A stretch of 19,218 nt of DNA, taken from CAYZYO01 sp964482585 (lineage in GTDB: Bacteria; Bacillota; Syntrophomonadia; Syntrophomonadales; Syntrophomonadaceae). The notes under the pieces are model-generated. The model did no database searches. It saw nothing but the letters and a program-made list of their open reading frames with translations, and was not told the DNA's origin. The stretch lies in NCBI GenBank assembly GCA_964482585.1, contig CAYZYO010000039.1, positions 1 through 19,218 on the forward strand, given 5' to 3'. Position numbers and translations under genes: made by a program. This document shows, one piece after another, positions 7,622 to 15,767 of the stretch. Numbering within the stretch: the first letter of the stretch is position 1; each line of letters begins with the position of its first letter.

Positions 7622-7837
7622 ATGCTTACTAAAGATGGAGTTATAGCCCGTTATATATTAGGATTCTGCTTTTTCTTTATGTCCGGTTCAGAAATGATTA
7701 CAGGTAATCTAGCCACAATAAGCGGCGTATTAGGCACTATTGAGATTACAACAGCAATGCTGAAATATTCACCACTATATGAACTAATAGATCTAATTAA
7801 AGAAAGCCAAATGTGTTATAACAAACCACATAAATAG
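7622..7837 (+). CDS. Small membrane protein, DUF2892-like
   Basis: A 71-residue protein with two hydrophobic stretches: RYILGFCFFFMSG (about 10-22) and SGVLGTIEITTAML (about 34-47). Then comes SPLYELIDL, resembling the CPLYxxxG end of DUF2892 (YgaP-like inner-membrane) proteins, though the usual Cys is Ser here. The start is the ATG at 7622, 8 nt after AAGGA (7609-7613). Upstream in-frame ATGs at 7589 and 7613 lack a placed ribosome site. It converges on the minus-strand gene ending at 7855, with 17 nt between and no visible terminator. Family assignment is moderate; the function is unknown. Confidence 0.6.
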   Translation: MLTKDGVIARYILGFCFFFMSGSEMITGNLATISGVLGTIEITTAMLKYSPLYELIDLIKESQMCYNKPHK

Positions 7838-7854
7838 AATTATGATACAGGGTT

Positions 7855-8253
7855 TTAATTTATCTTAACCCATTTAAAATCATCTAGAATATAGGTTTCA
7901 AACCTTGCCGGTGGCAGGAGTATATCCTGCCAGGTATCTTTTAAGACATAAATCAACCTATTATCATCAGTTTTCTCGATTAAATACTTCTCGGTAATGT
8001 AATTATCTCCTTTAACTTTTCCAGTATAAAACAGGCTATCTTTTTCACCGGTATAATCAACCGGAAAGAACAAGTATTTTATACTGTCAGCTTTGCCTGC
8101 AGTTGTTTGGTCTAGTTTATTAAACTTAGTTAATATCTCTTCTTTGGTCAGGGGGGTAGGCTCAAATTCATCTAAATTGCTCCTGCTGGAATTATAAAAT
8201 ACTAATAGAATAATAAATGCCATTACTGCAAAATACACTGCCCTGCGGTTCAT
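7855..8253 (-). CDS. Unknown N-terminally anchored small protein
   Basis: A 132-residue protein with an N-terminal hydrophobic helix (VYFAVMAFIILLVFY, about 5-19) and an extracytoplasmic polar domain predicted from the topology. I do not recognise the family. The domain looks beta-rich near the end (RLIYVLKDTWQDILLP, RFETYILDDFKWVKIN). The start is the ATG at 8253, 8 nt after GGAGG; an in-frame upstream TTG overlaps that ribosome site and is rejected. It begins 20 nt after the MBL-fold hydrolase gene and is almost certainly in the same operon. Confidence 0.75.
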   Translation of the reverse strand: MNRRAVYFAVMAFIILLVFYNSSRSNLDEFEPTPLTKEEILTKFNKLDQTTAGKADSIKYLFFPVDYTGEKDSLFYTGKVKGDNYITEKYLIEKTDDNRLIYVLKDTWQDILLPPARFETYILDDFKWVKIN

Positions 8254-8273
8254 ATGGATATCCTCCAAATTTA

Positions 8274-9206
8274 TTACACTTTTAAATAATTACGATCATC
8301 TATTTTCTTTATTATACCCACTCTTTCAAGTCTTTCCAGGTGTCTGCTTATCATCATTTTATTCCAGAAATTATCATGCTCTGACCTGTTATCAGGTTTA
8401 ACCTTATCGACAAACTCCTGTCTGGCAATATCTTCAATACTATGAGGTTGGGCCAAATAGGAAATAATGTTTTCTTCTTTTTTCAGGGCTACTTCAAGGT
8501 ATTCTTTTAGAAGTTTCCTGATATTATCTTTGTGGCTATAAAAAATCCGGCGGTGTGAAGTCACCAGTATACCTGGATCTATTTCCATAACTTTCTTTAT
8601 TGATTTAATAAATTTGTCAAGATCACAACAGCCACCACCATACCAGGGACCCCGGGGTGATATATCTATATCTCCAGAAAAGAGAATATTTTCTTTTTCG
8701 AAATAAAAAACATAGTGGCCATGGGTATGCCCTGGAGTATGTACAGCTTTAATACTGGTTTTACCCAAATTAAAAACGGTTTCATCTTCAATAGACCCTG
8801 CAAGTTTTATTTTTTGAAAACCAGGTTCTGCTGGAACATCGTCAGTCATTTTTACCGTGCTGGTATAATGCTCTGTTTTTAGTTTGCCCATTAGTTTTTT
8901 CCAATCCAAAAAACCCGAGTTCTTTAAATAGACGTTGAGGTCAGAATAACTTGCAGCATCCTCACTACCAGCTAATATTCTGGCATTTTTAAAGATTTTA
9001 GCACAATGCACATGATCAAAATGATGATGACTTAACAGTAGTAAATTAATCTGGTCAACCGGTATATCATTGTAAGCTCTAATTCCTGCACCTGCATCTA
9101 TAACAGTTTTCACTTTATCATCTACATAAATAGAATTACTATAAGGAAATACTGATTTCCTATCTGGTCTTATTACCTTTATTTCCTTGGTAAGCTCTAT
9201 TATCAC
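8274..9206 (-). CDS. MBL-fold metallo-hydrolase with C-terminal winged-helix-like tail
   Basis: A 310-residue metallo-beta-lactamase-fold hydrolase. The HxHxDH metal motif is HHHFDH (H60, H62, D64, H65), followed by the third-ligand motif HTPGHTHGHYVF, the bridging Asp in FSGDIDIS, and the last His in TSHRRIF. A C-terminal segment of about 60 residues (RHLERLERVGIIKKIDDRNYL) looks like a winged helix, as in LACTB2/RNase Z-like hydrolases. The substrate is not predictable: thioesterase, lactonase or nuclease are all possible. The preferred start is GTG at 9206, 7 nt after GGAGG; an in-frame extension to 9236 would swallow the ribosome site. It leads a two-gene operon with the anchored protein at 7855. 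Confidence 0.88.
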   Translation of the reverse strand: MIIELTKEIKVIRPDRKSVFPYSNSIYVDDKVKTVIDAGAGIRAYNDIPVDQINLLLLSHHHFDHVHCAKIFKNARILAGSEDAASYSDLNVYLKNSGFLDWKKLMGKLKTEHYTSTVKMTDDVPAEPGFQKIKLAGSIEDETVFNLGKTSIKAVHTPGHTHGHYVFYFEKENILFSGDIDISPRGPWYGGGCCDLDKFIKSIKKVMEIDPGILVTSHRRIFYSHKDNIRKLLKEYLEVALKKEENIISYLAQPHSIEDIARQEFVDKVKPDNRSEHDNFWNKMMISRHLERLERVGIIKKIDDRNYLKV

Positions 9207-9254
9207 TTTCACCCCTCCAATTAACGACAAGTACAATACCCAACCTATTATTAC

Positions 9255-9289
9255 TAATTATAACAAAACCCGGGCAAAGCCCGGGTTTT
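9255..9289 (-). terminator. Intrinsic terminator of the acidic-protein gene
   Basis: An 11-bp perfect stem pairs AAAACCCGGGC (9265-9275) with GCCCGGGTTTT (9279-9289) around the loop AAA. On the minus strand the stem ends in TTTT and GTTATAATT follows. It sits 22 nt past the stop of the 9312 gene and isolates it from the MBL operon. Confidence 0.88.
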
Positions 9290-9311
9290 AAATTACCTAA
9301 AAAACTTCAAT

Positions 9312-9716
9312 TTATTCAATTTTATCCAGCATCTCTAAAACCATTTCAAAAAAGTAGTTGATATCTTCTTTATCGTTAATTCCTGCTTTAAATCCGATTT
9401 CTGGAAATTTCCCGCCACTGTTAATTTTAACATTTACTGTATAAGGTGCCTGTTCCATTTCCTCTTCCAGATTTTCAAAATCTATTTCTTCATCCCATTC
9501 ATCAACTGTAAAATCACTATCTTCAAGTAATTTAGCACACTGCTTAAGATTTACATCTCCATCATCATTATTTATAATCTGAGCCACAATCCATATAATA
9601 TCGGCGCTGCTCATATCCAGTTCCCCACTAAGGTGTAAAATTTCATTGGCCACCGGTGTAATTTTTAATAGATCTGAAAGATTCACTGGTTCTCCTTTTC
9701 CCCACCTTTTTTTCAT
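9312..9716 (-). CDS. Unknown acidic cytosolic protein
   Basis: A 134-residue protein that I do not recognise. It has a short basic N-terminus (MKKRWGKGEP), a helical middle (LLKITPVANEILHLSGEL, SADIIWIVAQII), a strongly acidic linker (DEWDEEIDFENLEEEMEQ, about 79-96), then a strand-turn-strand and a helix (INYFFEMVLEMLDKIE) at the end. There is no signal peptide or TM segment. The start is the ATG at 9716, 8 nt after GGAGG; the longer frame to 9848 has no ribosome site at its start. It is monocistronic, with its own terminator, and divergent from the unknown gene at 10182 across a long AT-rich gap. Confidence 0.75.
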   Translation of the reverse strand: MKKRWGKGEPVNLSDLLKITPVANEILHLSGELDMSSADIIWIVAQIINNDDGDVNLKQCAKLLEDSDFTVDEWDEEIDFENLEEEMEQAPYTVNVKINSGGKFPEIGFKAGINDKEDINYFFEMVLEMLDKIE

Positions 9717-10181
9717 TAATGCCACCTCCGCGCCTTTTTTATAGTAAAGATACAAGTTCATCCACAGCACAATAACTAGTTGAAACCTATATTTAATTGT
9801 ACTCTCCTTATATTGATTATATGTGAAACGTTGATGAAAAAACAACAATTAATAAACTTGAAAAAAATTTAAAATATTGTTAATTTATGCTATTTATAAA
9901 AATTTTTAATACTTTTACAAACTTGACCATATCATGAAAATCGGCTTTTTGCAAGAAAGATTCATTTAAAATATTTTATAATTTTTACAGCTATTTTTTT
10001 ACAAGTAATAATATATCATATTTAATTAACTTAATAAATGCTCCGCCTATACCTAAACATGAATTTGTATAATAGATATTTTAATCATAGAATTCTTGCA
10101 TTCGTAGAGGAGACTTTAGTATACTGGAAAACATTTGTTATAATTAATTGGGATAATAAATTTTCAACAGGAGGGATAAAT
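9717..10181. other. Long AT-rich divergent intergenic region
   Basis: A 465-nt stretch between two divergent unknown genes with no convincing gene. It is very AT-rich (about 9840-10040) with many A/T runs. It contains a promoter candidate for the rightward gene (10096-10125) and a repeat fragment (10106-10120). A weak leftward candidate, TTATTG-N17-TATCTT on the minus strand, lies upstream of 9716. Confidence 0.5.
10096..10125 (+). promoter_or_regulatory. Candidate sigma-A-type promoter overlapping a repeat fragment
   Basis: TTGCAT (10096-10101), 18-nt spacer, TATACT (10120-10125), about 50 nt ahead of the 10182 gene. The spacer is largely the AGAGGAGACTTTAGT half-copy of the palindromic repeat. 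The last base of that half-copy is the first base of the -10 box. Confidence 0.4.
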
Positions 10182-10700
10182 ATGCATCATAATATTGATT
10201 ATGCATACGAATTAATGAAGGTATTAGACAAAATGGTTATTCCAGGCATTAATATTAAAACTGGAATGCATAATTTTAAATACTATGCCGGTATCAACCT
10301 CGAAGAGTTAAAAGATTTAGGCCTTATTAATGAAGATACTAGTTTCTTTCAATTCAATTATCACATTGCCGCATTTGAGGAATACTTTGGGGATGAAGGA
10401 TACCGCTTAACAATCCATGCCCGTGGTGATGATTTAGAAACTAAAAATAACAGTTTATTTGATGAAGTTTATTTGCCTGAGGATTTTAACCTGTACAGGA
10501 TAATAAATGATTTCAAAGAACAGCATCTCCAGGAGCTTTCCGAAGCATTATATGCAAGATTGAAGAATACTCCTTTTATTAACCTGCCCCAACCCCGGAT
10601 TATTACTATACCTGAAAAGGATTGGCAAAAGATAGACCAATTAGCCGCTAATAATAATCTTACTCTTTCAGAATACTTGAGAAAAAAGGCTCTAGAGTAA
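10182..10700 (+). CDS. Unknown protein with ribbon-helix-helix-like C-terminus
   Basis: A 172-residue soluble protein that I do not recognise as a whole. The last roughly 35 residues follow the ribbon-helix-helix pattern of CopG/Arc-type DNA-binding proteins: a strand (PRIITIPEKDW), then helix (KIDQLAANNN), turn, helix (LTLSEYLRKKALE). The N-terminal roughly 130 residues are acidic, with aromatic segments such as FFQFNYHIAAFEEYF. The start is the ATG at 10182, with AGGAGGG 6 nt upstream; an in-frame extension back to 10038 has no ribosome site and would run through the predicted promoter. It could be a regulator acting on its own divergent intergenic region; this is inference. Confidence 0.7.
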   Translation: MHHNIDYAYELMKVLDKMVIPGINIKTGMHNFKYYAGINLEELKDLGLINEDTSFFQFNYHIAAFEEYFGDEGYRLTIHARGDDLETKNNSLFDEVYLPEDFNLYRIINDFKEQHLQELSEALYARLKNTPFINLPQPRIITIPEKDWQKIDQLAANNNLTLSEYLRKKALE

Positions 10701-10985
10701 TATAGAGCAGCTCTTGCCGCAGCTATGATATATTCCAGTTACTAAGATGTTGGCCTACTTTATCTGACTGCTTAATGTTATTCTGGGAGTATTTTTTAAG
10801 GATGAATTCCGAATAATTAATGCATATTACAAATAATAATCGCAAACTATAAAGAATAATCTTTAAAATACAGTTTTTATCTTTTATGTTATTGATTGTA
10901 TTAAGTAATAAAAAAATAAAAAAAATAAAAGATTTTGTCGATATTTTGGTATATAATTGTGCCAAATATTATTTTGGGGGCAGCT

Positions 10986-13727
10986 ATGGTAAGTTTTAGA
11001 TCCAAAAGTTTATTGAATAAGCTAAAAGAGGCACAATCTGAAATTTCGACTCTTAAGAAAGAAGTACAAATGAATAAAGCCTACTTTAATAGTCTTATTA
11101 AAGATCAATTCGATCTTATCTGCCGTTTCCTGCCAGATTTCACTATTACTTTTGTAAATGATATTTTTACGGATTATCTGGAAACTGCCAGGGTTAATGT
11201 TATAGCAAAATCAATTTTTGAATTTATACCTGAAGATTTTCATTCTGAAATAATTAGCAAACTAAACTCATTAAACCAGGATTATCCTGTAGTACACCAG
11301 GAAGTATTAATGGTTACTAAAAACAAGAACTGTTGGATTAAATGGACTATCCGCGCGATATTTAATGACAATGGGAAAAAGATTGAATACCAGGCAGTCG
11401 GACAGGATATAAGTGAATTAAAGCATTCTGTGAATTTAATAAAACTTAATCAAAAAAAATATTATTCCCTTTTTAATAATATAAATGAAGGATTCGTAGT
11501 AATGGAGATTATATACGATAAAGAGAACAATCCTTATGACTGTCAGCATTTGGAGTTTAATTCGGCATTTCAAAATTTAACCGGATATACTAGAGAAAAA
11601 CTTCTCCAAAAATCCCTTAAGGAATTATTAGGAAAAGCCTATCCTTCTGAAGAATTAGACCACCGGATAAATATTTACGCAGATGTTGTCCGGACCGGAG
11701 AATCTACTCGCTTCCAGCGAAAAAATAGATTTGGGGATAAATATTATGAAGAATTTGCTTTTTACTTTGGAAAAGATCAATGCGCAGTAATAATCATAGA
11801 TGCTACGGAAAAAAAATTAGCCGAGGAAAGAATGCGCCAGACTCAAGATGATCTAGAAAAAAAAGTAAAAGAACGTACTGCGCAGTTAAATAGTGCCAAT
11901 GTTTTTTTGCAGCAGTTAATAGATGCTATTCCTATCCCTGTTTACTATAAAAACCCCCAGGGGGTTTACCTCTGGTTTAATAAGGCCTGGGAAGACTCTA
12001 TTGGTTTACCCCGGGGAAAAATGCTTGGTTGTACCGTATATGACCTCTTTCCTAAGCATCTGGCTGACATACATTATAATATTGATAATGAGTTGATTAA
12101 TACCAGGGGTTTAAAGGTATATGAAGGAACAATTATAACTGCCAACGGTTTCGAAAGAAATGTGGTCTTTAATAAAACTACTTTTCTAGATGCAAACGGT
12201 ATCCCTGAAGGCCTTATAGGTGTTTATACAGATATTACCGATCATAAAAAAACGGAAAAGGCTTTAAGAGAATCAGAACAGCGGATCTCTGATATTATCA
12301 ATTCCCTCCCTGATGCTGTGGTAGTTATTGATAAGGCTGGAAAGGTTATTTATTGGAATACTGCGGCTGAAGATATGACGGGGGTTAAAGCACAGGATAT
12401 TTTAGGCAAAGATAATTTTGAGTATGGTTTAGCTATATATGGTATAAGGAGACCCATACTAGTAGACCTTTTGTTAAACGATAATAAAAAATATAGAGAA
12501 TCCTATGACAATTTTGAACGCAAAGGGAGTATACTATTTGGGGAAAATTTCTGTCCCGGGATTAATGAATCAGGTGCTTATCTAAGGGGAGCAGCCAGCC
12601 CACTATATGATACCAGGGGCAATCTGGTTGGGGCTATAGAATCCTTCCGGGATATTACTGACCGTAAAAACTACGAAGACGCTCTTCAGGTAAGTGAGAA
12701 AATGTACCGGCAGATTGTGGAAACGGCTAATGAGGGTATTTGGATAATCGATGCCCAGAACATAACCACTTTTGTCAATAAAAAGATGGCTGAAATGTTA
12801 GGTTATACCGTTGAAGAAATGATAGGTAAATCCTTGTTTAACTTTATGGATGAAAGAACTATTCCTAAAGCCAAAACTAATATAAGTAAACGCTCTAAGG
12901 TAATAAATGATAAATACGATACTAAATACGTTCATAAAGATGGTCATTATATCTACACTATTAACTCAGGCCGGGTTATGTTTGATAAAAACGGCAATTA
13001 CACCGGGACTCTAGGAATGGTTACTGACATTACTGAACGCAAGAAGATAGAAAAACAGATGGCCCGCCTGGATCGTTTAAATCTTATCGGGGAAATTGCT
13101 GCCGGTATTGCTCATGAAATTAGAAACCCTATGACTTCAGTAAGAGGTTTTTTGCAGATGCTCCAGTCTAAAGATGAGTACAGTAAAGACTGGGAGTTTT
13201 TTAATATAATGATTGAGGAACTTGATAGAGCTAATTATATTATTACAGAATTCTTATCCCTGGGAACCAATAAGATGGTAAAGCTGCGATCATCTAACCT
13301 GAATAAAATAATAAATGCCATGCTTCCCCTGATCAAAGCTGAGGCCATCAGCCAGGATAAAAATATTTCTTTACAATTCAGTGAGGTTCCAGATTTGCTC
13401 TTAGATGAAAGGGAGATTCGTCAACTCATTCTTAACCTGGTTAACAATGGGCTGGAAGCCATGTCTCCAGGCAAGAAATTGACTATATACACATTTCTGG
13501 AGAATAGTGGTGTAGTCTTAGCAATACATGATCAAGGTTGTGGAATTGATCCTAAAATATTAGATAAAATGGGGACATCCTTTCATACTACAAAAGAAAA
13601 CGGTACCGGCTTAGGTATTCCCATGTGTTACAGTATTGCCGCTCGCCATAATGCAATCATTGAAATTGATACCAGTTCCTATGGCACAACTGTCTTTGTC
13701 CGCTTTAAAATCCCAGAAAAAATATAA
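10986..13727 (+). CDS. Soluble multi-PAS sensor histidine kinase (orphan)
   Basis: A 913-residue protein with no clear membrane segment. A short coiled coil (about 8-35) is followed by about five PAS repeats (roughly 37-145, 155-278, 305-425, 430-565, 570-690), with a coiled coil (about 278-305) after the second. Three PAS/PAC ends carry the typical DITD/DITE motif. Next comes a HisKA domain with an intact H-box AGIAHEIRNP (H710), then HATPase_c with N-box NLVNNGLEAM (N820-N821), G1 DQGCGI (from D849) and G2 GTGLGIP (from G873). It should sense cytosolic cues and autophosphorylate. The layout resembles the soluble PAS kinases that feed sporulation phosphorelays, but no response regulator is nearby. 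The ATG at 10986 follows GGGGG by 5 nt; a possible TATAAT at 10952 argues against the longer TTG frame at 10935. Confidence 0.93.
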   Translation: MVSFRSKSLLNKLKEAQSEISTLKKEVQMNKAYFNSLIKDQFDLICRFLPDFTITFVNDIFTDYLETARVNVIAKSIFEFIPEDFHSEIISKLNSLNQDYPVVHQEVLMVTKNKNCWIKWTIRAIFNDNGKKIEYQAVGQDISELKHSVNLIKLNQKKYYSLFNNINEGFVVMEIIYDKENNPYDCQHLEFNSAFQNLTGYTREKLLQKSLKELLGKAYPSEELDHRINIYADVVRTGESTRFQRKNRFGDKYYEEFAFYFGKDQCAVIIIDATEKKLAEERMRQTQDDLEKKVKERTAQLNSANVFLQQLIDAIPIPVYYKNPQGVYLWFNKAWEDSIGLPRGKMLGCTVYDLFPKHLADIHYNIDNELINTRGLKVYEGTIITANGFERNVVFNKTTFLDANGIPEGLIGVYTDITDHKKTEKALRESEQRISDIINSLPDAVVVIDKAGKVIYWNTAAEDMTGVKAQDILGKDNFEYGLAIYGIRRPILVDLLLNDNKKYRESYDNFERKGSILFGENFCPGINESGAYLRGAASPLYDTRGNLVGAIESFRDITDRKNYEDALQVSEKMYRQIVETANEGIWIIDAQNITTFVNKKMAEMLGYTVEEMIGKSLFNFMDERTIPKAKTNISKRSKVINDKYDTKYVHKDGHYIYTINSGRVMFDKNGNYTGTLGMVTDITERKKIEKQMARLDRLNLIGEIAAGIAHEIRNPMTSVRGFLQMLQSKDEYSKDWEFFNIMIEELDRANYIITEFLSLGTNKMVKLRSSNLNKIINAMLPLIKAEAISQDKNISLQFSEVPDLLLDEREIRQLILNLVNNGLEAMSPGKKLTIYTFLENSGVVLAIHDQGCGIDPKILDKMGTSFHTTKENGTGLGIPMCYSIAARHNAIIEIDTSSYGTTVFVRFKIPEKI

Positions 13728-13730
13728 TGG

Positions 13731-13759
13731 TTGACGGTTAAATTATATTAGGCTATTTT
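13731..13759 (+). promoter_or_regulatory. Candidate sigma-A-type promoter for the 61-residue membrane protein
   Basis: TTGACG (13731-13736), exactly 17 nt, TATTTT (13754-13759), starting 4 nt after the kinase stop codon. It predicts a start near 13766 and a short leader containing TTGGAGG. It suggests the mini-protein can be made independently of the kinase. Confidence 0.5.
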
Positions 13760-13789
13760 AATAGGGATGATAATAGTTGGAGGTAAATG

Positions 13790-13975
13790 ATGAATAATCC
13801 ACTAATTCTGAAAATTTTTTGCTGGATTGGTCTAGCTTATGTACTTGCAGGGATTATATGGATAGTTAAAGACTATTATTCTTTTCAGCATATTCCCGTT
13901 TTCAGAAGTATATTAATTATAGTGATTGGCCTTTTTAGCCTTTTCACCTTAAGATGGTTGAAAAATAATTCTTAA
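13790..13975 (+). CDS. Unknown two-TM mini-protein next to the PAS kinase
   Basis: A 61-residue protein with two hydrophobic helices (about 6-25 and 38-55) joined by a polar loop KDYYSFQHIPVF. A short basic tail (RWLKNNS) ends it. I know no family for it. Of two adjacent ATGs, the one at 13790 is 6 nt from GGAGG while 13787 is only 3 nt away, so 13790 is preferred. Its layout resembles the two mini-proteins downstream of the second kinase homologue (18438, 18773): TM, a loop with an aromatic-Phe then Pro pattern, TM, basic end. Its stop overlaps the convergent HAD gene's stop by 4 nt. Confidence 0.72.
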   Translation: MNNPLILKIFCWIGLAYVLAGIIWIVKDYYSFQHIPVFRSILIIVIGLFSLFTLRWLKNNS

Positions 13976-14604
13976 TGATTAAGTCCAACTATACCTATTA
14001 TTTCAGGTGGAGAGTTTACAATAAAATCTGGTCTCGCCCTTTTAAGCAGTTCAATTGAATCAATCCCCCACGATACTGCAATACATTTTATGCTGTTTAC
14101 TTTACAGGCATCAATGTCCCTGTTTTCATCTCCAATATAGACCAGCTCTTCTTTATTTACGCTATGTTTTTTTATAAAACTCCTTATTGCCTTATCTTTA
14201 CCAAAAATACTGTTGATGCAATCAATACTATCAAAAAGATCAATACCATTCTTTTTTAGAAATTCACTAACATTTTCATGAGAATTTGATGATATTATAT
14301 TTAGTCTATATCCTTTATGTTTTAGTTCATAGATTACTTCATTTATGCCATCAAATGTTTTTAAGGAATCAAGAGCTTGACGATAGTTCTTCATAAATTC
14401 AATACCGAATACCGGCAGTTTGAAAAGTGGAACATGCAGGGCTTTACATTTCTCTATAACTGATAAATTTCTTAAATATTCAAAATCCTCTTTATTTATC
14501 TTTAGAAATCCATACTTTTCAGCTAACTCATTATATAATTCTATGCCCAGATTTATCGAGTCTGCAATTGTTCCATCAAAATCAAAAATTATGTTTTTAA
14601 TCAT
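13972..14604 (-). CDS. HAD-superfamily phosphatase (phosphoglycolate phosphatase-like)
   Basis: A 210-residue cytosolic hydrolase. HAD motif I is NIIFDFDGTIADS (nucleophile D8, acid D10), motif II is IISSNS, the motif III lysine is in FGKDKAI, and motif IV is YIGDENRDIDAC. A helical cap sits between motifs I and II, as in Gph/PpaX-like enzymes. The substrate is a small phosphate ester, not specified by the sequence. The start is the ATG at 14604, preceded by GAAGG; a longer frame from a TTG at 14637 would contain that ribosome site. It stands alone on the minus strand and converges on the mini-protein at 13790 with a 4-nt stop-codon overlap. Confidence 0.88.
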   Translation of the reverse strand: MIKNIIFDFDGTIADSINLGIELYNELAEKYGFLKINKEDFEYLRNLSVIEKCKALHVPLFKLPVFGIEFMKNYRQALDSLKTFDGINEVIYELKHKGYRLNIISSNSHENVSEFLKKNGIDLFDSIDCINSIFGKDKAIRSFIKKHSVNKEELVYIGDENRDIDACKVNSIKCIAVSWGIDSIELLKRARPDFIVNSPPEIIGIVGLNH

Positions 14605-14771
14605 ATTTTGCCTTCTTTTATTATTTTCTGAATTCAAGTTAATAGGATAATAACATATTTTCTAATGCATGAGAAAATATATTCTTTTCTTACAACACTA
14701 TAATATATACTTAATTCTATCTAAAACGTAATAACTCGTTGGTTTAAATTGGCAACGCACTGGCGTTTTGG

Positions 14772-14799
14772 TGAATCTGTGTTCATCTGTGGTTAATTA
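14772..14799. repeat. Fourth copy of the AATTAACCACAGAT-type repeat
   Basis: On the minus strand it reads AATTAACCACAGATGAACAC and then AGATTCA, matching the copies at 10-32 and 84-106. It lies 45 nt downstream of the ablB stop. Next to it, AACGC-ACTG-GCGTT (14754-14767) can form a small hairpin without a convincing U-tract. Confidence 0.6.
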
Positions 14800-14843
14800 C
14801 CTCTTTGTTTTCACAAGGGGTTGTATCCTCCGGGCATGGGGGG

Positions 14844-15749
14844 TTAGTTTAGAGATGGACTAAGTTCCTTAACCCACAGGTTCATATCTTCAAAACGTCC
14901 ATCAATATGACAGTTGTTAATAAACCGGCCACAGTAGTTGTAACTCATATGGTGAAGTACCACATTCATTCCAAAAGAACCAGCACGACCCAGGCTGAAC
15001 AAAACATTCACATTGCTTGTTTCCATTTCCTCCTCTAAGGCTTTAAGTAAATGAGTTAGAAATCCTTTTCCTCTAAATTCCTTTAAAGTAGCACAATCAG
15101 TTATTTCAGCGTTTCCATTATTGATTTCTGCAGAAGCAGCACTGAGCAAGCGGTCTTTTAAGAAAATTCCTAAAAACCTCACTTGTAAACCCATAACCTT
15201 TTTAATATACTCTATTTCCGTAAGGGGACTGGGGTAAGTAGTAAAATTTTCTTTATAAATTTCAACCAGTTTTTCTGCTTCATCTTCCCTGACTGCCCTT
15301 AAAACATAATCTGAAGCTAATTCCCCGGGTAATTTTTGTTTAAGCTGCAGTACAGTATTCAAGAGCTGTTCTTCCTGTTTCAGGTATTTGCTTTCGCCCC
15401 TCAAAGGATCAGTAAAACAAGAATAACAAATAGCATCTTGATCCTGAAAATATCCTGGAAATCTACCTTCAACCACAAAACCATATTTTTCTAAACCTCG
15501 TTTATCACCTGCCCGTATATTAAACAGTATTTTCCCTAAATCATATTTTTGAGCTATATATTTTAAATTGCGACTGGCTTCTTCCCAATCATCTCCAGTA
15601 TAATCTTTTACTACTAACCTTTTATTCAGCAAATCTGTATGGATCCGGGCATTAAAATTTTTCCCAGAATATTCTAAAGCAAATAATTGTGATGGTAATT
15701 CCCAGTATGTTTCTGCAAGCCTGTAAGGTTTTTGATAATTCCTTTCCAA
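14844..15749 (-). CDS. ablB: Putative beta-lysine N-acetyltransferase
   Basis: A 301-residue protein that acetylates the epsilon amine of beta-lysine with acetyl-CoA, making the compatible solute N-epsilon-acetyl-beta-lysine. The N-terminal half is the AblB-specific region, with GLEKYGFVVEGRFPGYF typical of the family. The C-terminal half (about 150-275) is a GNAT fold with acetyl-CoA loop RGKGFL (226-231) preceded by a CATLKEF strand. The start is TTG at 15749, 7 nt after the six-G ribosome site at 15757-15762; the frame is open upstream, but that would engulf the site. It starts 18 nt after ablA, so the two form an operon. The ablA partner makes this assignment much safer than the sequence alone. 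Confidence 0.9.
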   Translation of the reverse strand: MERNYQKPYRLAETYWELPSQLFALEYSGKNFNARIHTDLLNKRLVVKDYTGDDWEEASRNLKYIAQKYDLGKILFNIRAGDKRGLEKYGFVVEGRFPGYFQDQDAICYSCFTDPLRGESKYLKQEEQLLNTVLQLKQKLPGELASDYVLRAVREDEAEKLVEIYKENFTTYPSPLTEIEYIKKVMGLQVRFLGIFLKDRLLSAASAEINNGNAEITDCATLKEFRGKGFLTHLLKALEEEMETSNVNVLFSLGRAGSFGMNVVLHHMSYNYCGRFINNCHIDGRFEDMNLWVKELSPSLN

Positions 15750-15767
15750 AGTATTACCCCCCAAAAC

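Noticed and set aside
7855..9236. Toxin-antitoxin or defence role for the MBL operon
   Set aside because: The MBL hydrolase and an anchored unknown protein show no nuclease-toxin or defence domain by eye. Metabolic or envelope roles are equally possible.
10038..10181. N-terminal extension of the RHH-tailed protein
   Set aside because: AGGAGGG sits 6 nt before ATG 10182, while the upstream ATG has no ribosome site and the stretch has promoter-like composition.
10723..10965. Minus-strand open frame of 80 codons in the gap before the kinase
   Set aside because: Extremely AT-rich Lys/Ile/Asn/Leu composition typical of non-coding DNA, no ribosome site, and it would overlap the kinase promoter region.
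10935..10985. N-terminal extension of the PAS kinase from TTG 10935, giving a membrane-like segment
   Set aside because: There is no ribosome site before the TTG, a TATAAT lies inside it, and GGGGG is placed 5 nt before the ATG at 10986. The apparent TM segment would be translated leader.
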